A DNA stretch of 64,000 nucleotides from G963666535 sp963666535. Its GTDB lineage: Bacteria; Bacillota; Clostridia; Oscillospirales; Oscillospiraceae. A program made the position numbers and the translations under genes. The stretch spans positions 1,612,001 to 1,676,000 of the forward strand of contig OY762913.1 in assembly GCA_963666535.1 (NCBI GenBank), given 5' to 3'. Under the pieces are notes generated by a model that saw only the letters and a list, made by a program, of their open reading frames with translations, ran no database searches and was not told where the DNA came from. Positions 45,263 through 54,204 of this stretch are shown here, piece after piece. Numbering within the stretch: position 1 is the stretch's first letter; every line of letters starts with the position of its first letter.

Positions 45263-45871
45263 ATGGCTTATACTGCAATTATCGACTATGGCGTGGGCAA
45301 TTTGAAAAGCGTGAGCAATGCCATGGCGTATCTGGGGCTTTCCACCCGCATTACCAGTGACAAAAGAGAGCTGGAACTGGCGGACGCCATTATTTTACCT
45401 GGCGTGGGCGCATTTCCGGATGCTGCCGAAAAGCTGCGCGCGCCCGGCCTTGACCGCATGGTGGTGGAGCAGGCCGAGAAGAAACCAGTGCTCGGCATCT
45501 GCCTTGGGATGCAGCTTTTGTTCGACCGCAGTGAGGAAATCCGTCCCTGCGCGGGCCTTGGCCTGATCCCAGGCAGTGTGGAGCGCATCGTTACCGACAA
45601 AAAGCTGCCCCACATCGGCTGGAACAGTCTGCACTTTCAAAATGATTCCCTGCTGTTTCAAGGATTGCCTGACGGGGCTTACGTCTATTTTGTCCATACG
45701 TTCTGCGGCATGGCGGAGTGTGAAGGGGATGTAATTGCCCGCACGGACTACGGTCCCTCGGTTGTGGCGGCGGTGAGTCGCGGCAACGTCTATGGCTGTC
45801 AGTTCCACCCGGAAAAGAGCGGCGAAATCGGGCTTACCATTTTAAAGAACTTTGGGGAGCTGAACAAATGA
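45263..45871 (+). CDS. hisH: Imidazole glycerol phosphate synthase glutaminase subunit
   Basis: HisH releases ammonia from glutamine and channels it to HisF. The 202-residue class I amidotransferase has AIIDYGVGNLKSV, the nucleophile in GICLGMQLLFDRSEE near 80-94, and the His-Glu pair in GCQFHPEKSGEIG. The ATG at 45263 gives the normal N-terminus; a GTG two codons earlier overlaps the hisB stop. Confidence 0.96.
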   Translation: MAYTAIIDYGVGNLKSVSNAMAYLGLSTRITSDKRELELADAIILPGVGAFPDAAEKLRAPGLDRMVVEQAEKKPVLGICLGMQLLFDRSEEIRPCAGLGLIPGSVERIVTDKKLPHIGWNSLHFQNDSLLFQGLPDGAYVYFVHTFCGMAECEGDVIARTDYGPSVVAAVSRGNVYGCQFHPEKSGEIGLTILKNFGELNK

Positions 45872-46587
45872 TCATTTTACCCGCCATTGATTTAAAAGAC
45901 CAGAAAGTCGTGCGCCTTTATCAAGGAGACTTTGACACCGTCCATCAGGTGGCTGAGGATCCGAAGGTGACCGCTGAGGCATTTTACACGGCAGGCGCTC
46001 GCTGGATCCACATGGTAGACCTGGATGGAGCCAGAAGCGGCCAGCGGGAAAACAGCGCCATCGTCACTGCCGTGGCGCAGACCTCCGGCCTCAAGGTGGA
46101 GCTGGGCGGTGGGATGCGCACGATGGCCGATTTGGAAGCTGCCGATGCCATGGGGGTCTCCCGCATGGTGATTGGCTCCGCCGCGGTGTCTGACCCGTGC
46201 TTTGTGGCCGAAGCCGTGAAACGGTATGGCGACCGCATCGCGGTGGGGATTGATACCCTCAATGGCTTTGTGCGGACTGCCGGCTGGGCGGTAGATTCCG
46301 GATTGGATTACATCTCGTTTGCAAGGAAAATGGAGTCAATCGGTGTTCGATCTCTTATTTTTACGGATATTGCCACCGATGGAACACTGTCTGGTCCGGC
46401 GTTTGATCGACTCGACGCGTTGCAGACGGCGGTTTCCTGCCAAATCACTGCCTCCGGCGGCGTATCGGTTTTGGCGGATATCGAACGGTTACATGCAATG
46501 GGAGTATCCGGCGTCATCATTGGGAAGGCGTACTATGCCGGCACCATTGATCTGGATGCAGCGGTTCGAGAGGGAGGGGAACAGTAA
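45868..46587 (+). CDS. hisA: ProFAR isomerase
   Basis: HisA performs the Amadori isomerisation of ProFAR to PRFAR. The 239-residue TIM-barrel protein has ILPAIDLKDQKVVRLYQGDF with catalytic Asp8, LGGGMRTMADLEAA, and TDIATDGTLSGP with the second catalytic Asp. Overlaps hisH by 4 bp and hisF by 1 bp. Confidence 0.96.
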   Translation: MIILPAIDLKDQKVVRLYQGDFDTVHQVAEDPKVTAEAFYTAGARWIHMVDLDGARSGQRENSAIVTAVAQTSGLKVELGGGMRTMADLEAADAMGVSRMVIGSAAVSDPCFVAEAVKRYGDRIAVGIDTLNGFVRTAGWAVDSGLDYISFARKMESIGVRSLIFTDIATDGTLSGPAFDRLDALQTAVSCQITASGGVSVLADIERLHAMGVSGVIIGKAYYAGTIDLDAAVREGGEQ

Positions 46588-47342
46588 TGCTTGCAAAACG
46601 CATCATTCCCTGTCTTGACGTGCGTGACGGCAGAGTGGTCAAAGGCATAAATTTCGTCAACATTCGTGATGCCGGTGACCCCGTGGAGCTTGCCCGGTAT
46701 TACAGTCAGCAGGGCGCGGATGAGATCGTGTTCTTGGATATTACAGCCACGAGCGACGCACGCAAAACTGTAGCTGACGTGGTGGAGCGCACGGCAAGCC
46801 AGGTGTTTGTCCCGCTGACTGTGGGGGGCGGTATCCGCACACTGGAGGATTTTCAGCAGCTTTTGCGCGCCGGTGCCGACAAAATAAGCGTGAATTCCGC
46901 GGCGGTAGCCGATCCGACCCTAATCACCCGGGCCGCAGAGCGTTTTGGCAGCCAGTGCGTGGTACTGGCCATTGATGCCAGAGCCAGGGACGACGGCAGC
47001 TATGAAGTGGTAGTGGCAGGGGGACGAACCCCCACCGGATTGGACGCGGTGGAATGGGCCAAACACGGCGAGGCACTGGGCGCAGGGGAAATCCTGCTGA
47101 CCTCTATGGACGCTGACGGGACGAAGCAGGGCTTTGATCTTGCTATGACCAAGGCCATTACTGATGCGGTGCATATTCCGGTCATCGCGTCCGGCGGCTG
47201 TGGAAGTCTGGAGCATTTTAAAGAAGTCTTTACGCAAGCGGACGCTGATGCCGCGCTTGCGGCATCCCTGTTTCATTTTGGAGAGCTGACAGTCCCCCAG
47301 GTAAAGGCATATCTGGCGGAAGAAGCAATCCCGGTGAGGTGA
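46587..47342 (+). CDS. hisF: Imidazole glycerol phosphate synthase cyclase subunit
   Basis: HisF condenses PRFAR with ammonia from HisH, giving IGP and AICAR. The 251-residue TIM barrel has RIIPCLDVRDGRVVKGINF with catalytic Asp11, VGGGIRTLEDFQQLLRAGADK, and LTSMDADGTKQGFD with the second Asp. It clearly separates from the paralogous HisA just upstream. Confidence 0.97.
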   Translation: MLAKRIIPCLDVRDGRVVKGINFVNIRDAGDPVELARYYSQQGADEIVFLDITATSDARKTVADVVERTASQVFVPLTVGGGIRTLEDFQQLLRAGADKISVNSAAVADPTLITRAAERFGSQCVVLAIDARARDDGSYEVVVAGGRTPTGLDAVEWAKHGEALGAGEILLTSMDADGTKQGFDLAMTKAITDAVHIPVIASGGCGSLEHFKEVFTQADADAALAASLFHFGELTVPQVKAYLAEEAIPVR

Positions 47343-47346
47343 GAAA

Positions 47347-47673
47347 ATGGATTTAAAATTATTGTTTCAAAAGTCAGACCTGATTCCTGTTATTATCCAA
47401 GACGCACAGACAAAGGACGTATTGATGCTCGGCTTTACCAATCAAGAGGCCGTGGAGCTGACTCTGAAAACCAAAACCGCTTGGTTTTGGAGCCGCAGCC
47501 GCCAGCAGCTGTGGAACAAAGGGGAGTCCTCCGGACATGTCCTCCATGTGAGAAAAATGGTGACCGACTGCGATACCGACACGCTTTTGTATCTCTGCAC
47601 GCCGGATGGGCCCACCTGCCACACCGGCAGTCAAAGCTGCTTTTTCAACGGAATTTGGGAGGAAAGCAAATGA
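47347..47673 (+). CDS. hisI: Phosphoribosyl-AMP cyclohydrolase
   Basis: HisI opens the adenine ring of PR-AMP, a zinc- and magnesium-dependent step. The 108-residue monofunctional protein has LMLGFTNQEAVELTLKT, FWSRSRQQLWNKGESSGH, and DCDTDTLLYLCTPDGPTCHTGSQSC with the metal-binding Asp and Cys residues. It is separate from hisE, unlike fused versions. Confidence 0.96.
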   Translation: MDLKLLFQKSDLIPVIIQDAQTKDVLMLGFTNQEAVELTLKTKTAWFWSRSRQQLWNKGESSGHVLHVRKMVTDCDTDTLLYLCTPDGPTCHTGSQSCFFNGIWEESK

Positions 47674-47996
47674 ACAACGCATTGAAAAGTTTGTATGATG
47701 TGGTGCGGGATAGACAGCTAAATCCACAGGAGGGTTCCTACACCTGCTATTTATTCGATAAGGGTCTGGACAAAATCTTAAAAAAGGTGGGCGAGGAGTG
47801 CAGCGAGACCATCATTGCCGCCAAGAACGGGGTGCAGGATGATACGGTGGGGGAAATCTCGGATCTGCTCTATCACCTTACTGTCATGATGGTGCAGCAG
47901 AGCATCCCGCTGGAGACCGTTATGAGTGAACTGGAGAACCGCAGTGCCAAAATTGGAAATCTTAAACAGCTCCACAGCAGCGACCATAACACTTGA
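47670..47996 (+). CDS. hisE: Phosphoribosyl-ATP pyrophosphatase
   Basis: HisE cleaves PR-ATP to PR-AMP. The 108-residue all-alpha protein of the MazG-like fold has SYTCYLFDKGLDKILKKVGEECSETIIAAKN, in which the EExxE pattern binds magnesium, and EISDLLYHLTVMM. Its start overlaps the hisI stop. Last gene of the operon. Confidence 0.96.
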   Translation: MNNALKSLYDVVRDRQLNPQEGSYTCYLFDKGLDKILKKVGEECSETIIAAKNGVQDDTVGEISDLLYHLTVMMVQQSIPLETVMSELENRSAKIGNLKQLHSSDHNT

Positions 47997-48000
47997 ACAG

Positions 48001-48040
48001 AAAACGATCTGCACCCTTTGCGGTGCAGATCGTTTTTTTC
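48001..48040 (+). terminator. Terminator of the his operon
   Basis: A perfect 15-bp stem AAAACGATCTGCACC / GGTGCAGATCGTTTT with a 6-base loop runs into TTT, 5 bp after hisE. Confidence 0.95.
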
Positions 48041-48047
48041 TAATACG

Positions 48048-48533
48048 TTAGGTTGTTTCGTCCTGCCACGCCTTACACACGTCAACCCAGCCTTGATTTT
48101 TGGCATATTCAGATAACTCGTCACAAGTCAGCTCAATGGCGGAATTACTGCTGCCTGCGGCGGGGAACACAGTGGAGAATCGCCGCAGCGAGAGATCCAG
48201 ATAGGTCTTAACCCGATCGTCTTCAATGGAAAAGGGACAAACGCCGCCCACGGCGTGCCCCGTGAAATCCACCACCTGCTCCGGTGTGAGCATCTTGGCC
48301 TTGGTTTGGAACTGCGCCTTAAATTTTGCATTGTCTATCTTAGCGTCTCCGGCGGCGACAACGAGTACACAGCCGTCCCCCGTCAGAAAGGACAGTGTTT
48401 TGGCGATGCGGGCGGGAATCACCCCAGCGGCCTGGGCGGCCAACTCCACGGTGGCGGTGGACACGGGAAACTCAAGGATATCCCCCTCGCGGCCCAGTGC
48501 GCGAAAAAATTCTTTTACCGGTTCAATGGCCAT
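48048..48533 (-). CDS. YbaK/EbsC-family aminoacyl-tRNA deacylase
   Basis: Members of this family hydrolyse mischarged tRNAs, for example Cys-tRNA(Pro) or Ala-tRNA(Pro). The 161-residue protein has FPVSTATVELAAQAAGVIPARIAKTLSF at about 22-49 with the conserved catalytic-lysine position. VGGVCPFSI and the closing FPAAGSSNSAIELTCDEL are also present. It starts 1 bp after the upstream thioesterase stop, so both share a minus-strand transcript. Exact tRNA specificity is not determinable. Confidence 0.9.
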   Translation of the reverse strand: MAIEPVKEFFRALGREGDILEFPVSTATVELAAQAAGVIPARIAKTLSFLTGDGCVLVVAAGDAKIDNAKFKAQFQTKAKMLTPEQVVDFTGHAVGGVCPFSIEDDRVKTYLDLSLRRFSTVFPAAGSSNSAIELTCDELSEYAKNQGWVDVCKAWQDETT

Positions 48534-48534
48534 G

Positions 48535-48930
48535 TCAATGCGTCTCCTTTTTGCCCTCCGCTTTGGCAAGGAAGCGGTCGTTTGTAATGAGAAAGCGTTC
48601 ATGGGTTCCTTCCCCAATTTTGCCTGCCTCGTCAAAGGCAGTTACGGAAAAGGTGATTTTTTTGCCGTTTACGGCGGTCACGCAGCTTTCCGCCCATACG
48701 GTTAGCCCGATGGGGGTGGCGGAGCTGTGCACGATAGAAAGCGCAGTGCCCACAGAACTTTGTCCTTTCTCCAAAAACGGCAGCAGACAATCGCAGGCGG
48801 CCTGTTCCATAAGTGCGGTCATACACGGCGTGGCAAAGACAGGAAGCGAACCGGAACCAACGCTGCGTGCGGTATTGGACTGGGTGACAACGGTTTCGGC
48901 ACGGCCTGCTTGTCCAATTGGAATCGTCAT
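48535..48930 (-). CDS. FlK-like thioesterase family protein
   Basis: The 131-residue hot-dog-fold protein resembles fluoroacetyl-CoA thioesterase FlK. It has SVGSGSLPVFATPCMTALMEQAA near 22-45 (Thr and Glu positions) and VGTALSIVHSSATPIG near 60-75 with the catalytic His. GKKITFSVTAFDEAGKIGEGTHERFLI near 88-114 completes the fold. The physiological acyl-CoA substrate is unknown; detoxification or acyl-CoA housekeeping is inferred. AAAGGAG precedes the start. First gene of the pair with the YbaK-type gene. Confidence 0.85.
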   Translation of the reverse strand: MTIPIGQAGRAETVVTQSNTARSVGSGSLPVFATPCMTALMEQAACDCLLPFLEKGQSSVGTALSIVHSSATPIGLTVWAESCVTAVNGKKITFSVTAFDEAGKIGEGTHERFLITNDRFLAKAEGKKETH

Positions 48931-49044
48931 AGAAAAACAGCTCCTTTGGGATCAATTTTTACTATTCTACTACAATGTACCCCAAAAATCTACAAAAAGT
49001 AGGGACAGCGCACCACAAAACGGTGTCTGCCCCATACTGCTTGT

Positions 49045-50328
49045 TCAAGTGGTTCGAATGTCATACAAAGAGTCCAAGACAAGCCAGTTTTGCGGAAACG
49101 GACGCATCAAATTCCAGTAGCCAGCACCCAAAAGGCCGTATTCCGGAATGAGGGCCAGCTTTTCCCTGATGCTGCGGGCATCCTCGAACCAAACCTCATG
49201 TTCGATTCCCCTTTCGTCTGTATAGCGGAACCACGGTGCACGGGAAGCCATGTCATATTGGATCACGGCGTTATAGCGACGGGCAAGGGAAACGGCGTAT
49301 TGATTGGAAATGGAGATTGCCATGGTCTGCCCTTGCACGAAGGGAAGCGGCCAGTCATAACCATAGTTCGGCATTCCAAGCCAAATTTTTTCCGGCGGGA
49401 TCTCGGTGATCGCGTATTCCACCACCCGACGCACATTGGGGAGCGGAGCCACAGCCATGGGCGGACCGTATGTATACCCCCACTCATAGGTCATGAGCAG
49501 CACTTGATCGGCGGCGGCGCCAAGCAGCTTATAGTTATGTCCCTCGTAAAGAAGACCGGGCTGATCGGCTGAGGTTTTCGGCGCCAGCGCAACAATCACG
49601 TAGTAGCCCAGCGGCTGCAGTCTTGCCCGCAGGGTCGAAATAAAATTAGCGTATGCCTGGGCATCCGCGGCGGGGAGAAATTCAAAGTCCACATCCAGCG
49701 CGCTGTAACCCTTTGCCTGCATGGTGGTGATAATGTTCTCTACCAGCCGAGCCTGCGCCGCGCTGTCATTCAGGATTTGATGGGCAAGTTCACTGGAGAA
49801 GTTGCCGCTTTCCGTTAGGGTGGAGAGATGCATGATAGGTTCTGCACCGCCGGATTTTGCCATGGCAATGAGTGCGGCATCATTCAGCTCAAGGAGCGAG
49901 CCATCCTCATTCAGACCGTAAGTAAATGGCGTCAGACCGGTGAGAAACGGAACGATCCCCTGCAATAGCGCCATGTTGATAAACGGATAGGCGTAACCAC
50001 TGACAGAGATGGTCCCCAATTTCTCCTCCTGACGGTAGGATATCACCAGTGTCTGCCCAGGATAAATGACGTCGTCGCCGTTGAGTGCCGGATTATTGCG
50101 GTAAAGCTGCCGCTGCGTCAGTCCGTACAGATCCCCGATGGAAAGAAGTGTCTCTCCCGGCTGGACGGTGTGCACCACATCGGGAAAGCGGATGACCAGC
50201 GTTTGACCGGCGACCAGTGCGGTCGGGTCCGGAAGGCGGTTGTCATTGAGCAGCTGGGACATGGGGATACCAAAGGCGGTGGCGACAGAGAATATGGTAT
50301 CCCCCTGCTTGACCACGTATATTTCCAT
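49045..50328 (-). CDS. SleL/YaaH-like LysM-glycoside hydrolase family 18 protein
   Basis: SleL is an N-acetylglucosaminidase that degrades spore cortex during germination. The 427-residue protein has two N-terminal LysM modules (about 2-47 and 51-96) and a GH18 barrel. The catalytic motif LDVDFEFLP is at 211-219, with Asp212, Asp214 and Glu216 as the usual triad. No signal peptide is present, as in SleL, which is packaged by the mother cell. It starts 9 bp after a spore-type amidase gene on the same strand. Confidence 0.9.
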   Translation of the reverse strand: MEIYVVKQGDTIFSVATAFGIPMSQLLNDNRLPDPTALVAGQTLVIRFPDVVHTVQPGETLLSIGDLYGLTQRQLYRNNPALNGDDVIYPGQTLVISYRQEEKLGTISVSGYAYPFINMALLQGIVPFLTGLTPFTYGLNEDGSLLELNDAALIAMAKSGGAEPIMHLSTLTESGNFSSELAHQILNDSAAQARLVENIITTMQAKGYSALDVDFEFLPAADAQAYANFISTLRARLQPLGYYVIVALAPKTSADQPGLLYEGHNYKLLGAAADQVLLMTYEWGYTYGPPMAVAPLPNVRRVVEYAITEIPPEKIWLGMPNYGYDWPLPFVQGQTMAISISNQYAVSLARRYNAVIQYDMASRAPWFRYTDERGIEHEVWFEDARSIREKLALIPEYGLLGAGYWNLMRPFPQNWLVLDSLYDIRTT

Positions 50329-50337
50329 CGTTCCACC

Positions 50338-51078
50338 TCACAGCAGGGTAATAAAGTCGCGGCTGGCGTACCCGATGATGCCGTCTAAATTGACCAGGTA
50401 CCAATTTTGCCAAGCGTTGATGACCGTGAGGGGGGTTCCGTCATAGGCGTGAGCCAGAACAGGGGCTGACGTGGAGGGTCTGCTGCGAATGTTAAGATAC
50501 CCCCAGTTTACGTCGACAACCGCGCTGCGCGGCGGCACGGGAGTGAGGAACGGGATACCGAAGTATTGGGTAAGGGATAATACCACGTTTTGCGCAATGG
50601 TATTTATGTTGTTTTTGATCCAAGTTGCATCGTCCACATTGTCGTGGTAAGCAAATTCGACTAACACCCCGGGTGCGCGTACCAGCCGTACCTCGCCGAT
50701 GGCGGTGGTCGACTCAGCCCGAACGAGGGAGGGAATAGGATAAATTAATTTTAGATTTTCGGCTATGATTTCTGCTGCCCGCTTGCCGTAGTAGCTGTCC
50801 GGATAGTAATACGCGATGCTACCCCGTACGGTACCATATTGACTGTCAGGTGCGGCGTTGGAATGGAGCGCAAGGTGGAGATCGTAATTGCCTGCGTTGG
50901 ATGCCGCGATGGAGGATGCGGCAGTCATATCCGGCGTGTTACGGGTGTAGCGGATGCCGGAGGAAATCAGATAGGGCTCCATTGCATCCGCAATCTGATT
51001 CATATACTCTTCTTCGGTTCCGCCGTTGACATACAAATTTCCCTCCTGGGTAGAGGGGGAAAGATAAATAATGGGCAT
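50338..51078 (-). CDS. N-acetylmuramoyl-L-alanine amidase with C-terminal SH3 domain
   Basis: This enzyme cuts the amide between muramic acid and the stem peptide. The 246-residue protein has an Amidase_3 catalytic domain: YLSPSTQEGN at the start, LHLALHSNAAP near 68-78 and GVLVEFAYHDN near 136-146 with the metal-binding His and Glu. A bacterial SH3 module (about 186-243: WGYLNIRSRPSTSAPVL) follows. There is no signal peptide, which suggests mother-cell or forespore use. It forms an operon with the SleL-like gene. Confidence 0.88.
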   Translation of the reverse strand: MPIIYLSPSTQEGNLYVNGGTEEEYMNQIADAMEPYLISSGIRYTRNTPDMTAASSIAASNAGNYDLHLALHSNAAPDSQYGTVRGSIAYYYPDSYYGKRAAEIIAENLKLIYPIPSLVRAESTTAIGEVRLVRAPGVLVEFAYHDNVDDATWIKNNINTIAQNVVLSLTQYFGIPFLTPVPPRSAVVDVNWGYLNIRSRPSTSAPVLAHAYDGTPLTVINAWQNWYLVNLDGIIGYASRDFITLL

Positions 51079-51192
51079 GTGGATACCTCCTTTGCCCCAT
51101 TCTATGAAAAAAAGCGCAGAGGGTGCGGAACATTCATGACCAGCTTACGTCCAAAAGGCAGAAACAAATCAAATTGGAGTGAGGTTTTTGAA

Positions 51193-52179
51193 ATGAAAAG
51201 AATTTCATTATTGCTGGCGGGACTGATGGCGCTGCTGCTCGTTTTGCCCGCCTGTGGCTCATCCGACAGCAGCAGTGCGGTGGTGGAGCAATCAACGGCG
51301 ATGAATGACTCCGCGGGATTTAACTCCTATGCCTCGGATAAAGCGGGCGAACTTGATCCTGCGGCAACGGGAGAGGCTGGTGCGACTGCGGCAGAGGCTC
51401 CAGATGACGGCAGCAGTTCCATTTACCGCGACGAAAATGCAAAGCTGATCCGCGAGGCAAACCTTGAACTGCAAACCACGGCCTTTGACAACGCCGTTGC
51501 GGCACTAAATGCTTTGGTGAGCGCACAGAACGGATATTTTGAATCCTCGCAGGTGTACCAGGGCAGCTACTACAATGAAAGAGAAATGCGATCCGGTTAC
51601 TACACCATTCGCGTACCGGCTGAAAACTACAGCCCATTTTTGACTTCCGTGGGAAATGTGGGGTATGTTTCCAACCAAAATGAGTCCACCACCGATATCG
51701 GTGAAAGCTATTTTGATACGGAGTCACGGCTGAAAACCCAGCAGACGAAATATGACCGCTTACTTGCGCTGTTGGAAAAGGCGAACACGATGGAGGATAT
51801 CATTTCACTTGAGAACGCAATTTCCGAAACCGAGTACATGATTGAGCAGTATACCTCAACCTTGAATCGTTACGACACTCTGGTGAGCTATTCCACCATC
51901 ACAGTCAGTCTGAATGAGGTGCTTCGCATTGCCGACGATCCTGCAGGGAGCGATACGCTGGGGGCTCGTATGGCAGCAGGGCTGAAGGAGTGTGTGGCAG
52001 CCTTTGGCGAAGGGATCCAGGATGCGGCTGTCTGGTTTGCGTACCACTTCATCGGCGTTCTGCTCTTTGCGGTGGTGGTGACCGTCGTCAGCGTGGTGGG
52101 TGTGAAAAAACGAAAAGCGGTTAAAAAAGCAAAGGTATCGAACGAAGCGCCGATTGACCCCGCCGATCAGCAACCATGA
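51193..52179 (+). CDS. DUF4349 lipoprotein
   Basis: The 328-residue protein has a lipoprotein signal (lipobox LPAC, Cys21), a Ser/Ala-rich linker and the DUF4349 domain. The domain runs from KLIREANLELQTTAFDNAVAALNALV through YTIRVPAENYSPFLTSVGNVG to the coiled-coil-like LLALLEKANTMEDIISLENAISETEYMIEQY. A C-terminal membrane helix (about 276-300) and a basic cytoplasmic tail follow. It is therefore anchored at both ends. Function is unknown for the family. GTGAGG lies 8 bp before the ATG at 51193. Confidence 0.87.
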   Translation: MKRISLLLAGLMALLLVLPACGSSDSSSAVVEQSTAMNDSAGFNSYASDKAGELDPAATGEAGATAAEAPDDGSSSIYRDENAKLIREANLELQTTAFDNAVAALNALVSAQNGYFESSQVYQGSYYNEREMRSGYYTIRVPAENYSPFLTSVGNVGYVSNQNESTTDIGESYFDTESRLKTQQTKYDRLLALLEKANTMEDIISLENAISETEYMIEQYTSTLNRYDTLVSYSTITVSLNEVLRIADDPAGSDTLGARMAAGLKECVAAFGEGIQDAAVWFAYHFIGVLLFAVVVTVVSVVGVKKRKAVKKAKVSNEAPIDPADQQP

Positions 52180-52265
52180 GCGAATCAGGCCCCAATCTGT
52201 CGGTCCCCTCTCGGCGGGTGAGAGGCATCCATGATTTCCAAAGGTTATTGTAAAATATTCCGATA

Positions 52266-52302
52266 AAAGCCCCCTGCTTATGCCATAAGCAGGGGGCTTT
52301 GT
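52266..52302. terminator. Bidirectional terminator between the DUF4349 gene and pckG
   Basis: A 16-bp perfect stem AAAGCCCCCTGCTTAT / ATAAGCAGGGGGCTTT with a 3-base loop separates two convergent genes. Confidence 0.9.
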
Positions 52303-54068
52303 TATGCCAAATTGTTTTCCAGTATGCTCAGTTGCTGGGAAAGCTCAGAGGGAAGTCGATTACCAAACTTGCCATAAAATTCACGGATGCCGTTGGCCTC
52401 CTCGCGCCATAACTGCGGATCTACCTGCAACAGACTGTCCAAAGTCTCCGGGGAAACGCCGGCGCCATCCATGTTGATATCCGCGGGGTGAGGGAGATAG
52501 CCGATCGCGGTTTCTTTTGCATCCGCTTGTTCTGAGCAACGTTTCATAATCCATTCCAAAATACGGATGTTGTCGCCAAAGCCGGGCCAGACAAAGTGTC
52601 CTTCATCATCTGTGCGGAACCAGTTGACGTTAAAAATTTGGGGTTTAATCTTAATTTGTTTTCCCATATCCAGCCAATGCTGCCAGTAGTCGGCCATGTG
52701 ATAGCCGCAGAAGGGGAGCATCGCCATTGGGTCACGGCGGACAACCCCGACAGCACCGGCGGCGGCAGCGGTTGTTTCAGATGCCATGATAGAGCCGACG
52801 AATACGCCGTGGTTCCAGTCCCGGGACTGATACACCAGTGGAGCGGTTTTGGCCCTGCGTCCGCCAAAGATGATGGCGGACAGGGGAACACCGCTGGGGC
52901 TGTTGAATTCCGAGGAAATGCACGGGCAGTTTTGCGCCGGGGAGGTAAAGCGGGAATTGGGATGGGCGGCGGGGGTGGCGCAGTCCGGCGTCCAGGGGTC
53001 ACCCCGCCAGTCAATGGCATTTTCGGGGGGCGTTTTGTTCAGCCCTTCCCACCAGACTGAGTTGTCGGCGGTGTTCAGGGCGACATTGGTAAAAATAGTG
53101 TCCCTTTGCGTGCTGATCAGCGCGTTGGGGTTGGACTTCATATTGGTACCCGGCGCCACGCCGAAAAATCCATTTTCAGGGTTCATGGCCCAAAGACGAC
53201 CGTCTTCCCCCACGCGGATCCATGCGATGTCATCCCCGACGCACCAGACTTTCCAACCTTGTTTGCGATAGCCCTCAGGCGGAATGAGCATGGCCAGATT
53301 CGTCTTTCCGCAGGCGGAAGGAAAGGCGGCGGAGAGATAGCGGACCTCGCCCTTCGGGCTCTCAATGCCAAGGATAAGCATATGTTCGGCCATCCAACCC
53401 TCCTTGCGGCCCAGGTTAGAGGCAATGCGCAGCGCGAAACACTTTTTGCCCTGCAAAACATTGCCGCCGTAGTTGGAGTTGACCGACAGGATGGTGTTGT
53501 CATCGGGGAAGTGGGCGATGTACTTGTTGTTTTTATCCAGCGTAGCTTGAGAATGTAGGCCCTTGATAAAGTCAGTGCTGTGGCCCAGTGCGTCAAAAAC
53601 AGGCGTTCCCACACGGGTCATAATCGCCATGTTCAGGACAACATAGGTGGAATCAGAAAGCTCCACACCGTATTTTGCAAAGGGGGAACCGATCACGCCC
53701 ATAGAATATGGAATGATGTACATAGTGCGACCCTTCATAGCGCCGTCAAAAAGCTGATTGAGTTTCCCATACATCTGCGCTGGATCCATCCAGTGATTGG
53801 TGGGACCCGCGTCCTCCTCTCTGCGGCAGCAGATGAAGGTACGATCTTCCACCCGAGCCACATCGTTGACATCGGTGCGGTGCAGATAACAACCGGGAAG
53901 CTTTTCCTCGTTTAGTTTGATCATGGTGCCCTCAGAAACAGCCAGCGCCCGCAGTTCGTTGAGTTGCGCTTCGCTTCCGTCAATCCAGACAATTTTATCT
54001 GGTTTGGTAAGAGCCGCCATCTCGTCAATCCATGCGAGGACAGCCTTGTTGCCGGTAAGTGGTGCCAT
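52302..54068 (-). CDS. pckG: Phosphoenolpyruvate carboxykinase (GTP)
   Basis: PckG interconverts oxaloacetate plus GTP with PEP, GDP and CO2. In anaerobes it can run toward oxaloacetate. The 588-residue protein has the kinase-1a P-loop FPSACGKTNLAM near 249-260, GVIGSPFAKYGVELSDSTYVV near 124-144 and the GTP-form motif WVGDDIAW-like CVGDDIAWIRVG near 276. It is distinct from the shorter ATP-dependent PckA. Own promoter upstream. Confidence 0.96.
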   Translation of the reverse strand: MAPLTGNKAVLAWIDEMAALTKPDKIVWIDGSEAQLNELRALAVSEGTMIKLNEEKLPGCYLHRTDVNDVARVEDRTFICCRREEDAGPTNHWMDPAQMYGKLNQLFDGAMKGRTMYIIPYSMGVIGSPFAKYGVELSDSTYVVLNMAIMTRVGTPVFDALGHSTDFIKGLHSQATLDKNNKYIAHFPDDNTILSVNSNYGGNVLQGKKCFALRIASNLGRKEGWMAEHMLILGIESPKGEVRYLSAAFPSACGKTNLAMLIPPEGYRKQGWKVWCVGDDIAWIRVGEDGRLWAMNPENGFFGVAPGTNMKSNPNALISTQRDTIFTNVALNTADNSVWWEGLNKTPPENAIDWRGDPWTPDCATPAAHPNSRFTSPAQNCPCISSEFNSPSGVPLSAIIFGGRRAKTAPLVYQSRDWNHGVFVGSIMASETTAAAAGAVGVVRRDPMAMLPFCGYHMADYWQHWLDMGKQIKIKPQIFNVNWFRTDDEGHFVWPGFGDNIRILEWIMKRCSEQADAKETAIGYLPHPADINMDGAGVSPETLDSLLQVDPQLWREEANGIREFYGKFGNRLPSELSQQLSILENNLA

Positions 54069-54100
54069 GTGAGTTCCTCCTTGAGCTTTTCAATAGTTCC

Positions 54101-54129
54101 ATTTTAGGACAGAATGCCATCAGATGCAA
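54101..54129 (-). promoter_or_regulatory. Promoter for pckG
   Basis: On the minus strand TTGCAT (54124-54129), a 17-bp spacer and TAAAAT (54101-54106) lie 33 bp before the start, in the 136-bp gap after ksgA. Confidence 0.75.
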
Positions 54130-54204
54130 GCAGAACCTTACTATTTTCGAAATTAAAGGGTTTCGACGGGACACAAGAGCGACACAGCGAGGTAAGTGAG
54201 GGGA

